DNA of 5,391 nt, from contig JAUYEB010000100.1 of the NCBI GenBank assembly GCA_030691555.1, positions 1 through 5,391 on the forward strand, given 5' to 3'. Below the pieces are notes generated by a model. It searched no databases. It was given only the letters and a program-made list of their open reading frames with translations, and was not told the DNA's origin. Shown here one piece after another: positions 1 through 4,296 of this stretch (its first letter is position 1; each line of letters starts with the position of its first letter). Position numbers and translations under genes: made by a program. The stretch comes from Candidatus Bathyarchaeota archaeon (GTDB taxonomy: Archaea > Thermoproteota > Bathyarchaeia > TCS64).

Positions 1-2
1 AT

Positions 3-452
3 AGGATGCCTTACGAACTGAGCGGAGGCGAACAGCAAAGGGTAGCAGTCGCCAGGGCGCTCGCAAATGAGCCATCTATAATTATTGCGGATGAGCCTAC
101 GGGTAACTTGGACAGCAAGACCTCGGCTGATCTCATAGACCTTTTCAACATGATCAATGATGAAAGCGGACAGACCTTCATTATCGTGACCCATGACTCT
201 GAGGTCGCTGAATCAGCGGATAAGATCATATATATGAGGGATGGAAAAATCGTTGGTGAGGAATCAAGAAAAACAAGAGATAAAACGGTTGATTATTATA
301 AAAAAGTGGAAAAAGAGAAGATTACCTATCTATTAAACGAGTTAGATAATTTATACATTTCTCATATGATCAGTAGAGAACTCTACGAAAAGTGGAGGTC
401 GCAGTACTTGGAACAACTAATTGAGATGGCGATTTGCGAAAATATTACCTAG
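3..452 (+). CDS. ABC transporter ATP-binding protein, C-terminal part (LolD/MacB-like)
   Basis: This is the ATPase subunit of an ABC transporter, which hydrolyses ATP on the inner face of the membrane to power a permease partner. The frame is already open at the window edge, so the Walker A region is missing only because it lies outside the window. Numbering from the Met at position 6, the ABC signature LSGGEQQR is at residues 5-12, Walker B IIIADEP at 25-31 followed by TGNLD, and the H-loop histidine is His63 in IVTHD. The spacing and the TGNLD D-loop fit the LolD/MacB/FtsE-like group, which handles lipoprotein, macrolide or peptide export. Beyond the usual end (around residue 85, after GKIV) there is a charged tail of about 60 residues. 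Its last part (about 108-143) looks like a short SHOCT-type helical module. The permease partner is not in the window. The family call is firm; the substrate is unknown. Confidence 0.92.
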   Translation, partial: RMPYELSGGEQQRVAVARALANEPSIIIADEPTGNLDSKTSADLIDLFNMINDESGQTFIIVTHDSEVAESADKIIYMRDGKIVGEESRKTRDKTVDYYKKVEKEKITYLLNELDNLYISHMISRELYEKWRSQYLEQLIEMAICENIT

Positions 453-542
453 TTTATGACGTGAATGCGAGCACATCACTTGCGCAGATTTAATGTACGT
501 GACCTTATGAAAGATGTTTCCGTAGTATTCTTGGCTGGCTAG

Positions 543-896
543 CCCGCCGCTAAACATGGTCCAAGCGACCGTGTACGTGACTGGGCGAAGAGGCTTAAGG
601 AGTCGTTCTTTGGCTTCAAGCTGCATGTGAAGACGGATCTGGACCATGGCCTTATTCGGGCGGTTGACGCCACCTCCGCCTCGGTGCACGACAGCAGGGT
701 GGATCTCTCCTTGCCTGGTGAGGTTGTGTACCGTGATAAGGGCTACTTCGGCGTTGCGCCCCGTGGGTTTGACGCGACGATGAGGAGGGGCGTCCGTGGT
801 CATCCACTGGGTGATGCTGACCGGTTAAGGAACCGGCGGATCGGGTTGAAGCGGCGTCCGATTGAGAGGACGTTCGCGGTGTTGAAGCGGGTGTTT
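543..896 (+). pseudogene. Truncated IS5-like DDE transposase remnant
   Basis: The frame is open from just after a TAG at 540-542 and encodes the C-terminal half of a DDE transposase. Visible marks are the segment ATSASVHDS, the second catalytic aspartate in YRDKGYFG (codon at 735-737), and the C-terminal block RRPIERTFAVLKRVF with the catalytic glutamate at 864-866. The region with the first catalytic aspartate is absent. After about position 896 the translation stops looking like a transposase and simply reads on to 995, over the start of the next gene. The usual C-terminal helix is therefore also gone. A GTG at 627 could start a 122-residue product, but it would lack part of the catalytic triad. 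No terminal inverted repeats were found on either side. The IS5-like assignment rests on the DKGY and IER blocks; the exact family is less certain. Confidence 0.8.
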
Positions 897-964
897 TTGT
901 TGGAAAAAACAGGCGTTAATCGGAATCCTCTATTAACCTACATACCCAAGTTAGGACGAGTAGA

Positions 965-1468
965 ATGTACAAGCCCACCCTCAAAGATGTTCTAGCTGCC
1001 CGGAAGCGGATCCAACCCTACCTAGCGAAGACTCCCCTGCGTGAGTATGGCGCACTCTCCGAGGCAGTAGGTTTCGAGGTGTACGTTAAGCATGAGAATC
1101 ACCAGCCCACATGCGCGTTCAAGATCAGGGGCGGAATCAACCTGGTCAGCCAGCTTAGCGAGGAGGAGAGGCGCCTCGGAGTCGTCACCGCCTCCACCGG
1201 GAACCACGGCCAGTCCATAGCCTTGGCGTCGAAGATGTTCGGCGTGAAGGCGATCATATGCGTTCCGAGGAACCCCAACCCCGATAAGGTCCGCGCCATC
1301 AAGAACTTCGGGGCGGAGATCGTCGAGGAGGGGATAGATTTTGAGGAGGCAAAGAATAACGCCGAGAGGCTCGCCCGTGAACAGGGCTACAGGTATATTC
1401 ACAGCGGGAACGAGCCCCACCTCATCGCAGGCGTCGGGACGATCGGCCTCGAGATGATCGAGGATCAG
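965..1468 (+). pseudogene. Threonine dehydratase-like PLP enzyme, N-terminal half only
   Basis: The translation matches the first half of the fold-type II PLP enzymes that include threonine ammonia-lyase (threonine to 2-oxobutanoate and ammonia) and serine racemase. The likely PLP-binding lysine is Lys53 in AFKIRGG. The phosphate-cradling loop STGNHGQ is at 77-83, and the family block HLIAGVGTIGLE is near 152-163. Homology stops at Gln168. The next codon is the first codon of a CRISPR repeat, so the second half, with the glycine-rich GGGGL cofactor loop, is missing. The reading frame continues through the first repeat and spacer to a stop at 1574-1576, giving a predicted 203-residue product with a meaningless tail. 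Intact enzymes of this kind are about 320 residues or more. The start at 965 is the only sensible ATG and follows a purine-rich stretch (GGACGAG). The family is certain; the exact enzyme is not. Confidence 0.9.
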
Positions 1469-1728
1469 GTCGCAGAGTCAAATCCCACAGAGCGGGAATT
1501 GAAAGTCTTACGGTGCCTCCTTGAAGGTGGTGAGGAGCTCCTGTCGCAGAGTCAAATCCCACAGAGCGGGAATTGAAAGCGCTGAGAAGGCTGAACTTCT
1601 CAGAGAAGTAGCGTTTGGTCGCAGAGTCAAATCCCACAGAGCGGGAATTGAAAGATTTGTGACAGCTTCCAATCAAGAGGATCGATATTCAGTCGCAGAG
1701 TCAAATCCCACAGAGCGGGAATTGAAAG
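1469..1728 (+). CRISPR. CRISPR array, four identical 37-nt repeats and three spacers
   Basis: Four identical 37-nt repeats lie at 1469-1505, 1543-1579, 1618-1654 and 1692-1728. They are separated by unrelated spacers of 37, 38 and 37 nt (1506-1542, 1580-1617, 1655-1691). Each repeat starts GTCGCAGAG and ends GGGAATTGAAAG; TCCC and GGGA inside it can form a short 4-bp stem. The 3' end ATTGAAAG matches the 8-nt 5' handle of crRNAs in archaeal type I-A, I-B and III systems. This predicts transcription on the plus strand with the leader on the left. The left side is instead enzyme coding sequence (965-1468), and the right side reaches the stop codon of the next gene after 17 nt. No leader is visible on either side, and the last repeat is not degenerate. 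The reading frames that cross the array are by-products of the repeats. The only cas-like sequence in the window is the fragment at 2873-3010. Confidence 0.97.
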
Positions 1729-1745
1729 CTAGAGTTAAGATCTTT

Positions 1746-2627
1746 TTACTTCAAATGGAAGAAGTAGACGAACCTCATTTTCTCGGCTGAGAGGATCTCC
1801 TGAAGGTTTTCTTCGAGTTTTTCCTTCGTTAACCCGCTTGCAATGATGTTTCCTTGTAGTATGGCGAACCACGCGTTTTTCAAACCGATCTCTCTAAGCC
1901 TCCTTCCGTAGGCCTTGGCATCGATTTTCCCCATTTCCTGATGATAGAGCATTAGTAAACAATCGTCCCCGCTGATCAGCTTCTCTATCTCCTCCAAGTG
2001 CTCTTCTCGGCTTCTCTCACTCCGAAGGTAGAACCTCAGTTTACCGGCGTCGGTCTGCTCAGTCTCCTTCGGAGAGAATGGTAGAGACAGTATAATACCA
2101 AACCTGGCTTTTGCCTGCTGATAAGCGTCGTTGAAATCTCTTCGAATGCCTCCACCGAATATTATGTTATCGCCTAGGATTATGCCGTCGTAGATGATCC
2201 TGTCTTTGAATGGTAGGAGTGTAGCTTCAACCATCACGGGGAGAACTGGACCAAACATCTCATCTAAAGGCGTTATAAGGCCAAGAACGCCGTAGGCTTT
2301 CGGCGGCTCGTCGATGTCTAAGAAAATCGTATAGTTCTGCAGGTATCGTAAGATGACGAATCTCTTTTTGATATAGTGTCTCCAACCAGCGACTATTTCT
2401 AGCTCATTTGATGAGAAACTCGACGGATTTTCTCTGATAAACGAGTCGATTAGGTCAGTGCCCTTATACAGCTTGTCCCTTATCTTGTTTAGTTCCTTGA
2501 ATGGTGTTTTTCTAACCTGATATAGTGAAGTTAGGCCTTTCAACAGACTGAGTTTTTGGTTGACGTAAAATAATATTGACCAGTGTAGCTTATAATAGAG
2601 TTCCGCGTCCTCTTTGGATAAGCTCAT
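1746..2627 (-). CDS. Conserved-looking protein of unknown function, 293 residues
   Basis: I do not recognise a named function. The frame is intact, from ATG at 2625-2627 to TAA at 1746-1748. The N-terminal hundred residues are rich in Lys, Leu and Glu and look helical. A central block (about 112-182) contains YGVLGL, LPVMVEATLLPFKDRIIYDG, FGGGIRR and AYQQAKARFGIILSLP. It resembles a domain I loosely recall from uncharacterised prokaryotic proteins. The last 90 residues look alpha/beta, with a charged helix at 203-219 and HQEMGKIDAKAYGRRLREIGL near 229-249. There is no signal peptide or clear membrane span, so it is probably cytoplasmic. GAAGG lies right against the ATG, too close for a normal ribosome binding site. 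Its stop codon is only 17 nt from the last CRISPR repeat, converging on the array. The gene is more A+T-rich than the flanking enzyme and transporter genes, which suggests a separate origin. A role in CRISPR defence is not supported by anything visible. Confidence 0.8.
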   Translation of the reverse strand: MSLSKEDAELYYKLHWSILFYVNQKLSLLKGLTSLYQVRKTPFKELNKIRDKLYKGTDLIDSFIRENPSSFSSNELEIVAGWRHYIKKRFVILRYLQNYTIFLDIDEPPKAYGVLGLITPLDEMFGPVLPVMVEATLLPFKDRIIYDGIILGDNIIFGGGIRRDFNDAYQQAKARFGIILSLPFSPKETEQTDAGKLRFYLRSERSREEHLEEIEKLISGDDCLLMLYHQEMGKIDAKAYGRRLREIGLKNAWFAILQGNIIASGLTKEKLEENLQEILSAEKMRFVYFFHLK

Positions 2628-2630
2628 CCT

Positions 2631-2654
2631 TCTCGCGAGAAACAGTTGTTTCTC
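2631..2654. promoter_or_regulatory. Palindromes at the start of the 293-residue gene, possible operator
   Basis: Two palindromes overlap just upstream of the start codon. TCTCGCGAGA (2631-2640) is a perfect 10-bp palindrome. GAGAAAC (2637-2643) pairs perfectly with GTTTCTC (2648-2654) across a 4-nt gap. They sit where transcription of the minus-strand gene is predicted to begin, so a repressor binding here could block it. Dyad symmetry is seen directly; the operator role is an inference. Confidence 0.4.
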
Positions 2655-2667
2655 TCATACTTAACAA

Positions 2668-2677
2668 GATATTATTG
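2668..2677 (-). promoter_or_regulatory. Possible archaeal TATA box for the 293-residue gene
   Basis: Read on the minus strand, the AT-rich stretch AATAATATC lies about 45 nt upstream of the ATG at 2627. An archaeal TATA box at this place would put the transcription start near 2645, leaving a short leader of about 17 nt. The surrounding sequence is AT-rich in general, so this is a position-based suggestion. Confidence 0.35.
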
Positions 2678-2764
2678 GTTTCTAATCCAGTATTTTACAC
2701 ATGACCAATATACTTGTAAAGTCGATTAAAGGTTGAGAAATGGATATTGATGTGTAGGATTTAA

Positions 2765-2851
2765 AAATTCAAGACTGCTCGATCATCAGAGGTCTCAAAT
2801 CCCACGGAACTGAGGGCGGTGGGTGATGGAGCCTATGTTATGGCGAGCTGA
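2765..2851 (+). pseudogene. Possible TnpB (IS200/IS605 accessory protein) C-terminal tail
   Basis: A short open stretch after a TAA at 2762-2764 ends at TGA 2849-2851. It encodes NPTELRAVGDGAYVMAS from codon 2798. TnpB-type proteins commonly end with a block like NACGD just after their zinc-finger and catalytic region, and RAVGDG fits that loosely. The DNA also holds CCCAC (2801-2805) and GTGGG (2819-2823), which could form the hairpin often found near the right end of such elements. No catalytic or zinc-finger part of TnpB is present upstream. If the reading is right, an insertion sequence once sat here, head-on against the cas8-like fragment, and was mostly deleted. Alternatively the stretch is a decayed CRISPR repeat, since it shares TCAAATCCCAC with the array repeats. 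Confidence 0.3.
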
Positions 2852-2872
2852 GGTGTGCGGGGAAGTCGTTAT

Positions 2873-3010
2873 CTACACGGTTAGTTCGTTTATCTCTGTG
2901 AGGATCGTTGCCGACGAGGATCCGGCTTTCGCCGCGATTACAGCAAGTCCCGTATCCACGAATGGGTTCCCCGTTAACTCCATGAGTATATTATCTGCCT
3001 TGAACCCCAT
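2873..3010 (-). pseudogene. Cas8/Cst1-like CRISPR protein, N-terminal 45 codons only
   Basis: On the minus strand an ATG at 3008-3010 opens 45 codons that end at TAG 2873-2875. The peptide contains ELTGNPFVDTGLAVIAAKAG at residues 11-30. The pattern TGNPFVDxGLA is what I recognise as the opening of Cas8a1/Cst1-type proteins, the large subunit of type I-A/I-B Cascade complexes that helps recognise target DNA. Full proteins are several hundred residues long, so nearly all of it is missing. The start is convincing: AGGTGA lies about 9 nt upstream of the ATG, as in an expressed gene. After the stop no frame continues the family. The sequence beyond it belongs to the possible TnpB tail region, which suggests an insertion or deletion broke the gene. 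The matching CRISPR array lies about 1.1 kb away. The family call rests on one motif in a short peptide. Confidence 0.62.
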
Positions 3011-3019
3011 TTATCTTTT

Positions 3020-3025
3020 TCACCT
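3020..3025 (-). promoter_or_regulatory. Ribosome binding site of the cas8-like fragment
   Basis: Read on the minus strand, AGGTGA precedes the ATG at 3010 by about 9 nt. It is a good Shine-Dalgarno match and is the main reason for choosing this start. Its survival suggests that the break in the gene is recent or that only the downstream part was lost. Confidence 0.55.
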
Positions 3026-3223
3026 GAAATAAAAACATTGCAACGCCCAACTACATCGATTCAAACCATACGTTATGATGTGTAAACCACTTTTCTGCGC
3101 ACTGGGCAATAAGATCATGATACGCAGGCATCCCATACCTCACCCTACGACACAGCTTAGATAACACCAACCTTAACCATACCCAGCATCGACCTCAGGG
3201 AAGTCGCCAGCCCAGTGATCAAT

Positions 3224-3248
3224 CTTACCACCGGTAGCTGGTGATAAG
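3224..3248. repeat. 25-nt palindrome, copy 1 (imperfect)
   Basis: The left arm is CTTACCACCGG, the loop is TAG, and the right arm is CTGGTGATAAG. Ten of eleven positions pair, one of them as G-T; the fifth pair is C-A. It has the same length, loop and end sequence (CTT...AAG) as the three perfect copies to the right, and the same G-C pair closing the loop. Confidence 0.75.
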
Positions 3249-3320
3249 ACCTAAAAATTAAGCCGTTCTCAACCATATCAAGTTCGCTTACTATAGTGGT
3301 TCGTGATCCTCTTGTGTTCT

Positions 3321-3345
3321 CTTATAATGGGTAGCCCATTATAAG
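3321..3345. repeat. 25-nt palindrome, copy 2 (perfect)
   Basis: The left arm is CTTATAATGGG, the loop is TAG, and the right arm is the exact reverse complement of the left. Pairing stops right outside the 25 nt. No run of T follows on either strand, so it does not look like an ordinary terminator. Confidence 0.9.
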
Positions 3346-3390
3346 CAAACATAGAACCCCAGTAAAATACCCGGTATTAACTCAATCATC

Positions 3391-3415
3391 CTTGTAATAA
3401 GCCACTTATTACAAG
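3391..3415. repeat. 25-nt palindrome, copy 3 (perfect, loop CCA)
   Basis: The left arm is CTTGTAATAAG, the loop is CCA, and the right arm is the exact reverse complement of the left. Compared with copy 2, the arms differ at positions 4, 9 and 10, and each change is matched on the other arm. It is the only copy whose loop is not TAG. Confidence 0.9.
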
Positions 3416-3560
3416 ACGATTCGCGAGGCAAAACCAGAACCTAACTCATCGCAAAAAATGCGGAGCCAAGCCATAAATAACAAACATAAACGACGGACCT
3501 TAACCATTAAAACACCTAAAGATCCTCGGAGGATATATGGTAGGTGAGGCTTTGCCCCTC

Positions 3561-3585
3561 CTTATAACCTGTAGCAGGTTATAAG
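3561..3585. repeat. 25-nt palindrome, copy 4 (perfect)
   Basis: The left arm is CTTATAACCTG, the loop is TAG, and the right arm is the exact reverse complement of the left. A smaller hairpin (GAGG, 7-nt loop, CCTC at 3546-3560) sits directly against its left side. The flanking CTTTGC (3550-3555) and GCAAAG (3589-3594) could also pair around it. Confidence 0.9.
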
Positions 3586-3878
3586 AACGCAAAGGCATAG
3601 AGGCACGACGGATCAGCATAGGCAGCACCGTACATCACAAGGCTCCCTGGGTTTGTCGACCAACAACATAAAATTCGCATCAAACAGCAGCCACCCATGT
3701 TAAAGATAGCAAACCGTAGACACGGATATTGACGCCTATACGGCATTTTTCATGGCATTCGCGCAGGCGTCCGAAAAAGCATCCGAATGGCACCTCATTC
3801 AGTCCAAGAGGGGGTCATTCTATGGGTCATCCAACGGAAACAGGCATAGATGCCACCTACTCCACATAATATACACGT

Positions 3879-4091
3879 ATGGAGCGCAGGGGCAGGCTCA
3901 GCATCTCGGTGAGCGAGACGGTCATCGAGGAGATCGAGCGCCGGAGAGGCATCATAAAGAGGAGCAACTACGTGGAGGACCTGCTGAGGACGATGCTCGG
4001 TCTACCATCCATAGTCGAGGAGAGGGGGAGGCTCGCGGAGCGGAGGCTCCACCGGCTGCAGATGAGGGAAAGCTCCTCAACCCCCATTTAA
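3879..4091 (+). CDS. Small ribbon-helix-helix DNA-binding protein
   Basis: The 70-residue protein has the layout of a ribbon-helix-helix (CopG/MetJ-type) regulator. A beta strand lies at about residues 5-11 (GRLSISV), helix A at 12-23 (SETVIEEIERRR), a turn follows, and helix B spans about 29-41 (SNYVEDLLRTMLG). Such proteins act as dimers, placing the paired strands in the DNA major groove. The rest (43-70) is a highly charged helix and a Ser/Thr tail. It could be an antitoxin-type regulator, but no toxin gene lies next to it: a tRNA is downstream on the other strand and a gene-poor stretch is upstream. The ATG at 3879 is the only start that keeps the strand intact. No Shine-Dalgarno sequence is visible. 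The TATA-like ATAATATA just upstream is closer than a leaderless start would need. The longer overlapping frame from 3752 is a shadow. Confidence 0.78.
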   Translation: MERRGRLSISVSETVIEEIERRRGIIKRSNYVEDLLRTMLGLPSIVEERGRLAERRLHRLQMRESSSTPI

Positions 4092-4142
4092 GGTAACGAG
4101 TGTGAAAAATTAAGTGGAGGCAGAAGACGCGGAGGAAAATAA

Positions 4143-4220
4143 TGGCGGGCCCGGTGGGATTCGAACCCACGACCATCAACTCCGCAGGCTGATGTCATAT
4201 CCTGGCTAGACCACGGACCC
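4143..4220 (-). tRNA. tRNA-Arg, anticodon GCG, CCA encoded
   Basis: Read on the minus strand, the sequence folds as a complete tRNA. The acceptor stem GGGTCCG pairs with CGGGCCC (one G-T pair). The D arm carries GG and a following A in its loop. The anticodon stem TCAGC pairs with GTTGA around the loop CTGCGGA, giving anticodon GCG (codon CGC, arginine). The variable loop is 5 nt, and the T arm GTGGG-TTCGAAT-CCCAC is perfect. The A in the D loop after GG fits the A20 identity element of arginine tRNAs. The discriminator base is G, followed by a genome-encoded CCA (4143-4145). There is no intron. The T-rich stretch TTATTTT right after CCA on the minus strand probably ends the transcript. Confidence 0.96.
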
Positions 4221-4245
4221 AGCACCCAAACAGACCTGTTTCTCC

Positions 4246-4253
4246 TAGATAAG
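4246..4253 (-). promoter_or_regulatory. Likely TATA box for tRNA-Arg
   Basis: On the minus strand CTTATCTA is centred about 29 nt upstream of the tRNA 5' end. This is the expected distance if transcription starts a few bases before the mature tRNA. It shares the 76-nt gap between the tRNA and the transporter with a TATA box pointing the other way. Confidence 0.55.
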
Positions 4254-4266
4254 CTCTACCCAGATG

Positions 4267-4274
4267 CTTATAGA
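4267..4274 (+). promoter_or_regulatory. Likely TATA box for the MFS gene, leaderless start
   Basis: CTTATAGA is centred about 26 nt before the ATG at 4297. An archaeal TATA box at this spacing places the transcription start on or next to the start codon, so the mRNA would be leaderless. The lack of a Shine-Dalgarno sequence before the ATG agrees with this. Confidence 0.6.
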
Positions 4275-4296
4275 CGGGGTCCGCGGGCACATATTC

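Larger units (their letters stand above)
3033..3878. other. Region without an intact gene; palindromes and minus-strand gene fragments
   Basis: About 850 nt hold no complete gene on either strand. The plus strand is rich in A and C, so the minus strand is rich in G and T. Four 25-nt palindromes are annotated separately. On the minus strand several short frames look protein-like but do not join: 3579-3746 (55 codons), 3409-3561 (50), 3157-3321 (54) and 3051-3194 (47). The last includes YGMPAYHDLIAQCAEKWF and stops 40 nt before the cas8-like start. They may be pieces of one or more frameshifted genes, or chance frames in a structured RNA region. I do not recognise the family. A further small palindrome, ATCCTC-G-GAGGAT, lies near 3522-3535. 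From about 3750 to 3878 I see nothing beyond spurious frames. No known RNA class (RNase P, SRP, rRNA) was recognised. Confidence 0.5.

Noticed and set aside
1521..1790. Reading frames running through the CRISPR array on both strands
   Set aside because: They contain the repeat translated over and over (for example RRVKSHRAGIE) and exist only because the repeat lacks stops in those frames.
2789..2812. Possible tRNA 3' end (attachment site) around TCAAATCCCAC
   Set aside because: It resembles the T-loop of tRNAs, but the flanking bases cannot form the 5-bp T stem and no acceptor stem follows. The similarity of the array repeat to the tRNA-Arg T arm (TCGAATCCCAC) is likewise too short to mean anything.
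3012..3029. Similarity between the end of the 293-residue gene (1739-1756) and the cas8-like start region
   Set aside because: Both read ATCTTTTT followed by a partly matching stretch ending in AAAT, but the run is short and T-rich, so chance is the simpler explanation.
2823..3032. Plus-strand reading frame of 69 codons
   Set aside because: It lies opposite the cas8-like start on the minus strand, has no recognisable family, and is explained as its shadow.
3321..3585. Palindromes as transcription terminators
   Set aside because: None is followed by a T-run on either strand, the arms are AT-rich at the outer end, and four copies in 360 nt without genes between them make no sense as terminators.
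3752..4096. 114-codon plus-strand frame overlapping the small regulator
   Set aside because: Its second half is the regulator read out of frame (rich in Gly, Arg, His), and the regulator frame gives a clear ribbon-helix-helix pattern.
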